Notes under the pieces: generated by a model
What the model was told of the DNA's origin: nothing
The model's input: the letters and a program-made list of their open reading frames with translations, nothing else
Database searches by the model: none
Shown here: positions 16,811-25,029 of the stretch, one piece after another
Numbering within the stretch: the stretch's first letter is position 1
Layout of the letters: every line of letters begins with the position of its first letter
Made by a program: the position numbers and the translations under genes
From: JALEFZ01 sp038527485
Lineage (GTDB): Bacteria; Bacteroidota; Bacteroidia; J057
DNA: 64,000 nt
Reading direction: 5' to 3'
NCBI GenBank assembly: GCA_038527485.1
Contig: JBCBFT010000012.1
Span: forward strand, 30,652-94,651

Positions 16811-19351
16811 CTATTTCCCTTTATCTTCGCTGCCCTCTAATGTGGGCACTTCTCCTATTTCGCTCTGACCTAACGAAATGATATTGGCAAACAATCGAAA
16901 TGCGCCAGGAACGCCCGCAGGTAATTCTCGGAACCAAGAGATACCTGTGTAAATGAAATGTCCTTCCCCATACTTAGCGACAAGCAAAGCTCCATTTTTG
17001 GGTGTTTCTTCAAAGTCGTGCCAAGATAAAATGGCGTCAAACTTATCATCCCACTGTGCAGGAAAATATAAGCCTCGCTCCTGTACCCAGCCTTCAAAAT
17101 CTTCCTTCGTGATCTTATTGGGCGAATTCAAAACGGGATGGTTTGGCTTGAGAAAAGTCACAGGGGCATCCTCTACCGATACTCTGTCTCTGGATAAAGT
17201 GATGGGATAAGGCGAAGGTTGTTTGGTGCTCAAATCATAGGTGGTATTGTACTGGACCACATACGTTCCTCCTGCTTCCACATACTCAAAGATGATGTCC
17301 TGAAGGAAAGCCAAGCGCTTACGGCGATTGTAGGCACGAATCCCTGCAATGACAGCGTCGTACTTATTCAGATTATCCAAGGTGATGTCTTCGTCAGCTA
17401 GCTGCGTCACATTGTAGCCCATTTGCTCTAGGCCTTTGGGCACTTCGTCTCCAGAACCCATAATGTAAGCAATCTGCTTACCTTTTTTCTGAAGGTCCAC
17501 ACGTACCAGTTCGGCTTCAGAAGCATTGAACAGCATCTGAGTAGGAATGTGGTCGTAGCCGATGGTCTGCTGACTGTAGGTGGTCGTCTTTCCATCCACC
17601 GTTACCATGACTTGTATCTTTCCCTTGCTTTGAAAAGCTGGAGGCGTCACTGTGATCTTGGCGCTCTGCTCCTCTCCTGCCCGCGTGAAGTCATATGATA
17701 GCTGAGAAGGAGTTGCTTTCCATCCATCGGGCAATTGGAAGCTAATATTTGCCTGTGTGCTGTTGCTAAAGTTCTTGATGCTCAGTTCGATTTCTTGTGG
17801 GGCATTGGAAGCAAACACATATACTTTCTCCGCGACATTGACAGTAACCTTAGGTGTAATTAAGAAAGGACGATACAACTCTCCGATGGCACGATCTACA
17901 TAGCGATGTCTGACGGGTACCTCAAAGGGAATCTCCACACCATCAATGACAAATCGGAAGATGCCTTTGATGACGGCTGGATTTTCGGGAAGACCGATTT
18001 TTTCTTGATCGCTTACGCGAAACATCCCTCTTCCCATTTCTTCCTGTAGCCAGTAGGGTTGGCTAATGGGAAGATTGGTTGTAGACAATGTCCTGCTATG
18101 CTTTTGCACTTTCGGATTTGTACTCAGTGTTTCATTCAACTCAATAGGATCAAGGCCTTCTATTTCAATGGATTTGAGCGTCACACCATAAGTGGTTCTT
18201 TTCAGATATTCAGCTGATAGTTCAATGCTGTCTCCTTGGGCAATGGTAGGATACTTAGGATTGATTTCGCACCATAGCCCTGCACAGTACACAATGGCCT
18301 CTCGGAGCTGTTCGCATTTGAACTCTACCCAAGGCCCTGAAAGTCCTTCTAGTTTTTGGTAAGCTTGGAGCAGGGTGGGGAGGGACTTGCTAGGATCAGT
18401 AGGATCGAAATTAGCATAGGCTTTTTGTAAAAGTTTACCTACAGAATTTCCGCCATCTACACGTCCCCAAGTGGCATCGATACCAGAAAATAGATCTCCA
18501 TTTTCAGGTCTTTTGCCTTTCTCATTGTCAAGGTACTCGATCAGTTCCCCACGGATGCGGGCGTTTCCGAAGGCTTGGCAGCGGTGCATAGAGCGTGCCT
18601 CAGAAGCGATCTCTCCGTAGTTTTTACCTAGAAGTGGGTCATATTGTCCAATGTTTACCTTTACGATATTCTTAAGGTCTTCCTCCGAAGGCTCGTAGCG
18701 ACGAAAAACCCAATAATTGTTCCACATGAGGCGTGTAGGCTGCCAAGGTTCTACACCATGGGTAAGCTGCTCTGGGAAGGCGTTGGGATCACCTGCGAGG
18801 TCAAATGCTTTGTGCGCCAAAATCGCAGAAGAAGTATGGTGTCCATGGCCCCCGCCACCCTTCTCAGGCGTGGCAAATCTCGTGATGATGACATCAGGAC
18901 GATAGGTGCGAATGGCCCAAACTACATCTGCCAATACTTTATCTTGATCCCAAAACTCAAGCGTCTCTTCTGGATTTTTGGAATAACCAAAGTCATAGGC
19001 GCGGGAAAACATCTGCTCCCCACCATCAATGCGACGTGCAGCTAACAGCTCTTGGGTACGAAGGATGCCAAGGGAAACACCTTTTTCATTTCCAATCAAA
19101 TTCTGACCACCATCTCCCCGTGTTAGGGCCAGATAACGGGTACGATAACCTTTACCTTGCGCGAGGTAAGCAATCATACGCGTATTTTCATCGTCGGGGT
19201 GTGCGGCTACATAAAGAACCGAACCTAAAACGGTGAGTTTTTTCAACATATGCTGAATTTCAGCAGAAGTCTTGGCAGGTAAAGGTTGCTGGGCGTGCAG
19301 CAAGCTCCCCCAAGCAAAAACGGCCAATAAAAGAAGTGATCGAAGTAACAT
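16811..19351 (-). CDS. PIG-L family deacetylase, large secreted form
   Basis: An 846-residue exported protein (signal peptide 1-20, ending SLLHAQ). The LmbE/PIG-L catalytic domain covers about 40-290: AHPDDE (His51, Asp54 as zinc ligands), TRGDGGQN and the GHGHHTSS motif around 169-175 supplying the third ligand. It is followed by a beta-rich region with a NEW3-like segment (about 500-580) and a class I glutamine-amidotransferase-like domain (about 620-830; IMGSGDEVPKGLEQMGYNV, VIAGIRAYN). Such enzymes remove acetyl groups from N-acetylglucosamine-type substrates. Co-transcribed with the symporter, suggesting uptake of the deacetylated product. An ATG 18 codons upstream would bury the signal peptide. 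Confidence 0.85.
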   Translation of the reverse strand: MLLRSLLLLAVFAWGSLLHAQQPLPAKTSAEIQHMLKKLTVLGSVLYVAAHPDDENTRMIAYLAQGKGYRTRYLALTRGDGGQNLIGNEKGVSLGILRTQELLAARRIDGGEQMFSRAYDFGYSKNPEETLEFWDQDKVLADVVWAIRTYRPDVIITRFATPEKGGGGHGHHTSSAILAHKAFDLAGDPNAFPEQLTHGVEPWQPTRLMWNNYWVFRRYEPSEEDLKNIVKVNIGQYDPLLGKNYGEIASEARSMHRCQAFGNARIRGELIEYLDNEKGKRPENGDLFSGIDATWGRVDGGNSVGKLLQKAYANFDPTDPSKSLPTLLQAYQKLEGLSGPWVEFKCEQLREAIVYCAGLWCEINPKYPTIAQGDSIELSAEYLKRTTYGVTLKSIEIEGLDPIELNETLSTNPKVQKHSRTLSTTNLPISQPYWLQEEMGRGMFRVSDQEKIGLPENPAVIKGIFRFVIDGVEIPFEVPVRHRYVDRAIGELYRPFLITPKVTVNVAEKVYVFASNAPQEIELSIKNFSNSTQANISFQLPDGWKATPSQLSYDFTRAGEEQSAKITVTPPAFQSKGKIQVMVTVDGKTTTYSQQTIGYDHIPTQMLFNASEAELVRVDLQKKGKQIAYIMGSGDEVPKGLEQMGYNVTQLADEDITLDNLNKYDAVIAGIRAYNRRKRLAFLQDIIFEYVEAGGTYVVQYNTTYDLSTKQPSPYPITLSRDRVSVEDAPVTFLKPNHPVLNSPNKITKEDFEGWVQERGLYFPAQWDDKFDAILSWHDFEETPKNGALLVAKYGEGHFIYTGISWFRELPAGVPGAFRLFANIISLGQSEIGEVPTLEGSEDKGK

Positions 19352-19756
19352 ATTCAGAAATAGATTTTTAGCTAATGAAGACGTCAGGCTGAATGTACGG
19401 ATCATTCAAATACGCTCTTTTCATACTCACTTGAGCTTGATTGTCAAACGCTGCAAAGAAGGTGTAGATAAAATCATGGAGTTTCTGTAGGTCAGGTGAC
19501 TAAAGCAAATAATCTAGCCTACATAAATTTATATCCCCTGTTACATTTCCCATCTATTAGCTAGGCAAAATCGCTTTTTGTTTAAACAAGTTCGAATATA
19601 GGCAAAACTCTGAGAGTCTCCTGAAATTCAATCTTGCCAATTCATGAAATTCTTTTGAGCCGATCATTACAAATTTTCAACTTCTGCCCCATTTTTCCCT
19701 TCATCCTTCCTCGAAAGCTTTTATATTTCTTGTCTTAAAATGAACACAAACACATA
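19352..19756. other. 405-bp divergent intergenic region
   Basis: Lies between the divergent PIG-L and mannose-6-phosphate isomerase genes and must hold both promoters. A TATATTTC stretch about 30 bp before the isomerase start is close to the Bacteroidota -7 element TAnnTTTG but lacks a clear TTG partner. No gene or strong repeat seen. Confidence 0.5.
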
Positions 19757-20755
19757 ATGACAAATCAAAACGGCTTATATCCTCTTGTATTTCATCCTCA
19801 TTACAAAGAGAAGCTCTGGGGCGGACAAAAAATCAGGACTGTCCTCCAAAAAGACTTTGGAGACCTGAGAAATTGCGGTGAGACATGGGAAATTTCGGGA
19901 GTAGATGGCAATATCTCTGTTGTAGCTGAAGGACCACTGGCGGGGCAGGCACTCACAGATCTTATTGACACCTACAAAGGGAAACTCTTGGGAGAGAAAG
20001 TCTTTGCGAAGTTTGGTACACGTTTTCCCTTACTCGTCAAATTCATTGATGCCAATGACGACCTCTCCATCCAAGTTCATCCACACGATGAGATGGCCAA
20101 GGCGAGACATGATAGCTTTGGCAAGACGGAGATGTGGTACATCATGCAAGCCGATGAAGGCGCAAGTTTGATCTCTGGATTCAACCAAGAGATGGACAAG
20201 GAAAAATATCAGGAATACTTTGACTCAGGACGCTTGACAGAGATCTTAAATAGGGAAGAAGCAGAGGCAAATGATGTCTTTTTCCTTCCTGCAGGACGTG
20301 TCCATACCATCGGAAAAGGTCTGCTCCTGGCCGAAATCCAGCAAACCTCAGATATTACCTATCGAATTTACGACTTTGATAGGGTAGGAGTAGATGGCAA
20401 AAAGCGGGAACTACATGTGGAGCAAGCCTTGGATGCCATTGATTACAAACAATATGGGGAGTACAAAACTTCCTACACAGCTGAAAAAGATCAATCGACT
20501 AATTTGGTCAGCTGTCGCTACTTCGTTACGAATCGATTAGACTTGGAAGAGCCTATGAATCGCGACTACTCAGCTATTGATTCTTTTGTGATTTATGTAG
20601 CGGTAGGGGGAAAGGCAACTTTGAATGTCGGAGATGCTTCTTACCACTTAGAGATGGGGCAAGCGATGCTAGTTCCTGCCGCTGTCGATCAAGTAGAGAT
20701 CGTTCCCGAGGGGCAGATCAATCTGCTGGAAGCTTGGGTGCCCATAGATGAATAA
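19757..20755 (+). CDS. manA: Class I mannose-6-phosphate isomerase
   Basis: A 332-residue zinc enzyme that interconverts fructose-6-phosphate and mannose-6-phosphate, feeding GDP-mannose synthesis. Metal-site residues are visible: Gln106 and His108 in SIQVHPHDE, Glu125 in FGKTEMWY, and His183 in PAGRVHTIGKG. The C-terminal cupin half (VAVGGKATLNVGD, QAMLVPAAVDQVEI) is complete. Length fits the short bacterial form. Followed by a terminator, so it is a single-gene transcript. Confidence 0.93.
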   Translation: MTNQNGLYPLVFHPHYKEKLWGGQKIRTVLQKDFGDLRNCGETWEISGVDGNISVVAEGPLAGQALTDLIDTYKGKLLGEKVFAKFGTRFPLLVKFIDANDDLSIQVHPHDEMAKARHDSFGKTEMWYIMQADEGASLISGFNQEMDKEKYQEYFDSGRLTEILNREEAEANDVFFLPAGRVHTIGKGLLLAEIQQTSDITYRIYDFDRVGVDGKKRELHVEQALDAIDYKQYGEYKTSYTAEKDQSTNLVSCRYFVTNRLDLEEPMNRDYSAIDSFVIYVAVGGKATLNVGDASYHLEMGQAMLVPAAVDQVEIVPEGQINLLEAWVPIDE

Positions 20756-20784
20756 TCCCAACAGATACAAACTTTTTCTATGAT

Positions 20785-20818
20785 CGGCTTTTTAGAGAAC
20801 TAAAGAGCCGTTATTTTT
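20785..20818 (+). terminator. Intrinsic terminator of manA
   Basis: An 11-bp stem with one mismatch (CGGCTTTTTAG/CTAAAGAGCCG) and a 4-nt loop, followed by TTATTTTTTC, starts 30 bp after the manA stop. Confidence 0.8.
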
Positions 20819-20864
20819 TCCTTCCTATTTTTATCAGCACTATAGACAAACGACTCAGTAAAAA

Positions 20865-21362
20865 ATGGTACCTGATTCACTGTTGGCACTAGCGGAAGAT
20901 GTAGTTGAGGCTTATCGGAAAAGAGGCTGGCGAATGGCTGTAGCTGAATGTACCACAGGAGGGTTATTTTCTGCGGTCATGACGACGATTCCTGGTGTAT
21001 CAGCTGTTTTTGATAGAGGGTTTGTGGTGTATAGCAACGAAGCGAAAACGGAGATTTTAAAAGTCGAGCAAGATCTCATGATTCAACATGGAGCCGTAAG
21101 CCAAGAAGTAGTCCAAGCATTGGCACAAGGGATTCTCACCCAAACACAGGTTGATTGGGCCATTGCAGAGACGGGAATTGCAGGTCCACAAGGAGGAACA
21201 CCTGAAAAGCCTGTGGGAACGACCTACCTCGCACTTACTCACGGATCGGGTAAAATAGAAACGCGCACCTTCATATTCAAAGGAGACCGAAGAAGCATCC
21301 GAGTACAGATTGTATCTGCGATGCTGGATTGGATACTGGAACTCTCTACCAAGAGTGACTAG
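20865..21362 (+). CDS. CinA C-terminal-domain protein (nicotinamide-nucleotide amidohydrolase type)
   Basis: A 165-residue stand-alone CinA_C domain. Known members (PncC) deamidate nicotinamide mononucleotide to nicotinic acid mononucleotide in the pyridine-nucleotide salvage cycle. Conserved parts are FDRGFVVYSNEAK (residues 49-61), the QHGAVS segment, TGIAGPQGGTPEKPVGTTY and FKGDRRSIR. The normally invariant AESCTGG reads AECTTGG here (residues 27-33), so the usual serine is a cysteine. The N-terminal COG1058 domain of full CinA is absent. Whether the enzyme is active is uncertain. Confidence 0.85.
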   Translation: MVPDSLLALAEDVVEAYRKRGWRMAVAECTTGGLFSAVMTTIPGVSAVFDRGFVVYSNEAKTEILKVEQDLMIQHGAVSQEVVQALAQGILTQTQVDWAIAETGIAGPQGGTPEKPVGTTYLALTHGSGKIETRTFIFKGDRRSIRVQIVSAMLDWILELSTKSD

Positions 21363-21402
21363 AAATAACTTATTGTCAACCCTAAGATTTTGGATAGATA
21401 AA

Positions 21403-21440
21403 ATTCTGAAGATCAATTTTATAACATCTTCAGAGTTTTA
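21403..21440 (+). terminator. Intrinsic terminator after the CinA-like gene
   Basis: AATTCTGAAGAT pairs with ATCTTCAGAGTT (one wobble) around a 12-nt loop and is followed by a short T run, about 40 bp after the stop. Confidence 0.65.
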
Positions 21441-21531
21441 AAAAATAGTCATAGTCGCTATCTATACTCCTTCGACCCATTTTGATATGTAGTCCCTCCC
21501 TGCTTAATATTCTACCTAAAGAAAAAGGACA

Positions 21532-22275
21532 ATGCAAAGACTACAAGGAAAAGTGGCCATCATCACAGGGGGCGCACAAGGTATAGGAAAAGCTACCGCC
21601 CTTCTTTTTGCGAAGGAAGGCGCCAAAATAGCCCTTTGGGACCTGAATGAGGAAAAGGGGAACGAAACGGCTCAGGCACTACAGGATTTAGGGGCAGAAG
21701 CTTACTTTGAAAGTGTGAATACGGCTGGGCATGAATCGGTTGTCAGTGCCACAGAAAACGTGATGTCGAAATGGGGAAAGATCGACATCCTCATCAACAA
21801 TGCAGGTATCACCCGTGACGCGACACTCCTGAAGATGGAGCCCACCAAATGGCAGCAAGTCATCGATGTCAACCTCACAGGGGTATTCAATTGTACCCAC
21901 GCTATCGCTCCTCATATGGTGGAGAAAGGCTATGGGAAAATTATCTCAGCCTCTTCTGTCGTAGGTATTTATGGTAATTTTGGTCAGACAAATTATGTGG
22001 CGACCAAGTCTGGCGTCATCGGCATGACCAAAGTATGGGCGCGTGAACTCGGTCCAAAGGGCATCAATGTGAATGCCATTGCACCTGGATTTATTGCTAC
22101 AGAAATGATCGATACCATCCCTGAGAAGATCATCAAAGGTGTAGAAAGTCGTACGCCGCTTCGCAGATTTGGCAAGCCAGAGGAGATAGCCGAAGCTTAT
22201 GTCTTCCTGGCTTCTGAAGCTGCTTCTTTCATCAACGGGCATACCCTCAGCGTAGACGGTGGCATCACAATCTGA
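21532..22275 (+). CDS. fabG: 3-oxoacyl-ACP reductase (SDR family, FabG type)
   Basis: A 247-residue short-chain dehydrogenase. It shows the NADPH-binding GGAQGIG motif (residues 13-19), NNAG (89-92), Asn114, and the catalytic Ser142, Tyr155 and Lys159 (GQTNYVATKSG). It ends in the usual LSVDGGITI. The enzyme reduces 3-oxoacyl-ACP in fatty-acid synthesis. It is 27 bp upstream of a FabH-like gene, so the pair may build or process a specialised acyl chain rather than serve as the main housekeeping reductase; which role applies cannot be decided here. Confidence 0.9.
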   Translation: MQRLQGKVAIITGGAQGIGKATALLFAKEGAKIALWDLNEEKGNETAQALQDLGAEAYFESVNTAGHESVVSATENVMSKWGKIDILINNAGITRDATLLKMEPTKWQQVIDVNLTGVFNCTHAIAPHMVEKGYGKIISASSVVGIYGNFGQTNYVATKSGVIGMTKVWARELGPKGINVNAIAPGFIATEMIDTIPEKIIKGVESRTPLRRFGKPEEIAEAYVFLASEAASFINGHTLSVDGGITI

Positions 22276-22302
22276 TATTCTTTCTCCATTCAAAATGAAT
22301 CA

Positions 22303-23292
22303 ATGAAAACCGCAAGAATCATTTCTTCGGGGATGTATGTGCCCGCGCGCACCATTCCCAATTCCTACTTTGATGAGCAACTAGGGGAAGATGTAAGTAC
22401 GTGGCTAGAGAATGTCGCCAAAATTTATGAGCGTCATTGGACGGATGAGGAGGAGTCTACAGCAGACCTTGCCTTACATGCGGCGCAAGCTGCCTTGCAA
22501 AATGCAGGCTTGACGGCTGCCGATATCGATTTGCTCATCATTGCGACAGATACGCCTGAATTTATCAGTCCCTCAACAGCCTCCGTCGTTCAGCATCGGC
22601 TGGGAGCGACGAAAGCGGGGACTTTTGACTTGAATACAGCCTGCGCAGGCTTCGTGACAGGGCTGGATGTTGCTACCCAGTACCTTCGCATTCATCCTGA
22701 CTATCGCTACGCATTGGTGGTGGGCGCTTACAACATGAGCAAGTATCTTGATCTGGCTGATAAAAAAACCGTGACCTTGTTTGCCGATGGAGCAGGGGCC
22801 GTAGTGCTGGAGGGAACCGAAGGAGCTCCTGGCTATCTTTCCAGCATGCTCTACACACAAGGACAATATCATGATGGCATGGGCATCTATGGAGGAGGAA
22901 CACACAAACCCATTTCCGAAGAGGTCATGTCTAACAAGGATCATTTGCTCAAGTTTGTCTACCGATTCCCCAAAACCCTGAACCAAGAGGAGTGGTCAAA
23001 GATGGTGCATACCCTATCTTCGCGCGTGGAGATGGTACCCGATGACTTTGATCATTACTTCTTTACACAAATCAATTATAATACCATCGTAGCGACTATG
23101 GAGCAGCTCGGACAGCCTATAGAAAAGGCCCATACCGTGATGCATCATTACGGATACACAGGGTCGGCTTGTATTCCGATGGCTTTTCATGAAGCTTTGA
23201 AGAATGGAAAGGTAAAGAAGGGAGATAAGTTGATGTTTATTGGATCAGGAGGAGGACTTGCTTTTGCGGGTGCAGCCTTTCATTTTGTGTAG
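22303..23292 (+). CDS. Ketoacyl-ACP synthase III-like protein with altered catalytic triad
   Basis: A 329-residue thiolase-fold protein. The nucleophile is present: Cys114 in FDLNTACAGFVTG. The other two FabH triad residues are not: the position of the His in the usual PHQAN motif is Thr255 (FFTQIN), and the Asn of the GNTSAAS motif is Tyr285 (YGYTGSACIP). Such a protein could still form an acyl-thioester but is unlikely to do the standard decarboxylating condensation with malonyl-ACP. It may be an acyl transferase or a different condensing enzyme. Probably in one operon with fabG and the downstream solenoid protein. Confidence 0.82.
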   Translation: MKTARIISSGMYVPARTIPNSYFDEQLGEDVSTWLENVAKIYERHWTDEEESTADLALHAAQAALQNAGLTAADIDLLIIATDTPEFISPSTASVVQHRLGATKAGTFDLNTACAGFVTGLDVATQYLRIHPDYRYALVVGAYNMSKYLDLADKKTVTLFADGAGAVVLEGTEGAPGYLSSMLYTQGQYHDGMGIYGGGTHKPISEEVMSNKDHLLKFVYRFPKTLNQEEWSKMVHTLSSRVEMVPDDFDHYFFTQINYNTIVATMEQLGQPIEKAHTVMHHYGYTGSACIPMAFHEALKNGKVKKGDKLMFIGSGGGLAFAGAAFHFV

Positions 23293-23329
23293 GTAAATTT
23301 TCATTATGTATGCTTAACCTAATTGCAGC

Positions 23330-24763
23330 TTGAAGCCTAAACTATTATCATTTACTCGATTTAGTGACCAACTCCTTCCGCACGAAGGACACTACATCGC
23401 GCGGGTTCAAGCTTTTCAAGATGAGGAAAATCAGCAGATTATCCATCAACTCGTTGCCTATGTGACCGATCCTGATGTCTGTATCTCCTTTGATGAGCAA
23501 ATAGACAAGCGAAAATATTCCCGCATCAAAAATTGGGTCAAGCAGAAGTTGGATGCCATTGACGTGGACCTGCAATACGAGTGGATCACGAAGATGGAGC
23601 AGCAAATCATGATGGATGGGATTACACCACAAGAGGAAAATAAGCTTCTACGAACCATCCGGAACTATGAACAGCCCGCCTACTATTTCATGAAACTATA
23701 CGAGCTGGCCCAGCATTATCAACAATTTTTGCTGGTCAGGATGCGTCACAAAGCGCATCAGGAAGTGCATGCGTTTATTTTGAAGCATCGTGCCTCTTAT
23801 CAGCGCTCCAAGGCTATCTACGAGCAGCTACACCAAGCAACTGTAGACATCACCAACCAGTATAGCCTGAGCAATACGGAGTCCAACCAATGGGAGGATT
23901 GGCTCAAGGAAATATTTTGGGATGATAGTGTAGATGGTTTGAATCGATACTATGCCTTCATACGACTGACCTTCATGCATCTAAATTATCGTCAGTTTGA
24001 TAAGCTGGTAGAGATTTTTCAGGAGATTGAACGGCTTTTTCAGCAAGGGCTTTGCTACTCCAAGCGGATCATGTTGAATTATTATTCTAATCGGCTGATC
24101 CTACACTCGAAGATAGGCGAGCTAGACAAGGCTACTTACTATGGTTATTTATCAATCAGACAAAGGAATGCAGACTTTTTTCATTATGTAAATAATCTGT
24201 GTGGGGTGCTGCTCAGGAGGAAAAAGGCAGGAGAAGCCTTGGCCCTGATGGATCGTGTCAAGGCGGAGATCAAGGAAATATCCAGTAGCCATACAAAAGT
24301 ATTGTACTCTGCTTTATACATTCGCTGCCTCATACAGAACTACCAACCTGAGCAAGCCCAAAAGTATGCAGAACGATTCCTGAGAGGATACAGGGAGGAA
24401 ATATTCGCTCAGCGCTGGCAGACCTTTTTTACTTCTTACTTCCATGCTTTGATCGTGCAGGAGAAGTATGAAACACTAGTAAAAATCGCGGGTTTGCAGA
24501 AGCTATTTTACAAGGAAAAGCAGGCGCGACTGAGTCAAGGTTACTCACCCGTACTTGCGTGGTATATTGAGCTGGCACGGTTCAAGGAAGGAAGGATTAC
24601 TGAGAAGCAATTTCTCGCAGGCCTTCGAGAGACCATGACGGACCAGACGATAGATCCTCTAAAGTGGGAGAGGCTTTGCCTTACCTTAGATGAGATGATG
24701 CCATGTGCCCCTGCGATCATACAAAAGTTCAAGGAAGAGCTTTCACTTACGTCAACCCATTGA
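23330..24763 (+). CDS. Helical-repeat (TPR-like) protein of unknown function
   Basis: A 477-residue, entirely helical cytosolic protein without signal peptide or membrane segments. Repeated 30-40-residue amphipathic helix pairs (for example LMHLNYRQFDKLVEIF-like and AYQPEQAQKYAERFL-like units) suggest an alpha-solenoid. The N-terminus (LSFTRFSDQLLPHEGHYI) looks like a separate small domain. The start is TTG at 23330: the protein similarity pattern begins here and no ATG occurs in frame for about 90 codons. It follows the FabH-like gene by 37 bp and is closed by a terminator. Confidence 0.65.
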   Translation: MKPKLLSFTRFSDQLLPHEGHYIARVQAFQDEENQQIIHQLVAYVTDPDVCISFDEQIDKRKYSRIKNWVKQKLDAIDVDLQYEWITKMEQQIMMDGITPQEENKLLRTIRNYEQPAYYFMKLYELAQHYQQFLLVRMRHKAHQEVHAFILKHRASYQRSKAIYEQLHQATVDITNQYSLSNTESNQWEDWLKEIFWDDSVDGLNRYYAFIRLTFMHLNYRQFDKLVEIFQEIERLFQQGLCYSKRIMLNYYSNRLILHSKIGELDKATYYGYLSIRQRNADFFHYVNNLCGVLLRRKKAGEALALMDRVKAEIKEISSSHTKVLYSALYIRCLIQNYQPEQAQKYAERFLRGYREEIFAQRWQTFFTSYFHALIVQEKYETLVKIAGLQKLFYKEKQARLSQGYSPVLAWYIELARFKEGRITEKQFLAGLRETMTDQTIDPLKWERLCLTLDEMMPCAPAIIQKFKEELSLTSTH

Positions 24764-24907
24764 ATTATCCTTTTTATCTATTGATTTTGAGTAGATTATC
24801 CTAATTTATATTCAAATTTCACATAAAAGTCACAGGTGTATTTGTCATTTCCATTCATCGTACTACCCAAGATAATCGTTAGCTTCATTTATGGAAAAAG
24901 CAAAAAG

Positions 24908-24947
24908 GAGGATTAAATGGACTGATCACCCATTTGATCCTCTTCTT
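24908..24947 (+). terminator. Intrinsic terminator of the fabG operon
   Basis: A 13-bp stem with one wobble (GAGGATTAAATGG/CCATTTGATCCTC) and a 9-nt loop is followed by TTCTTTG, upstream of the TonB receptor gene. Confidence 0.65.
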
Positions 24948-25029
24948 TGCCCCCAAATAAAATCAAATCGGAAGCGAGCACTGCAAGGTGTATGCTGTCT
25001 GGACTAGACTACTAAACGATAGAATTACT

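Noticed and set aside
24988..25029. Earlier ATG for the first TonB receptor
   Set aside because: It would put 14 polar residues ahead of a perfect signal peptide; the ATG at 25030 fits export.
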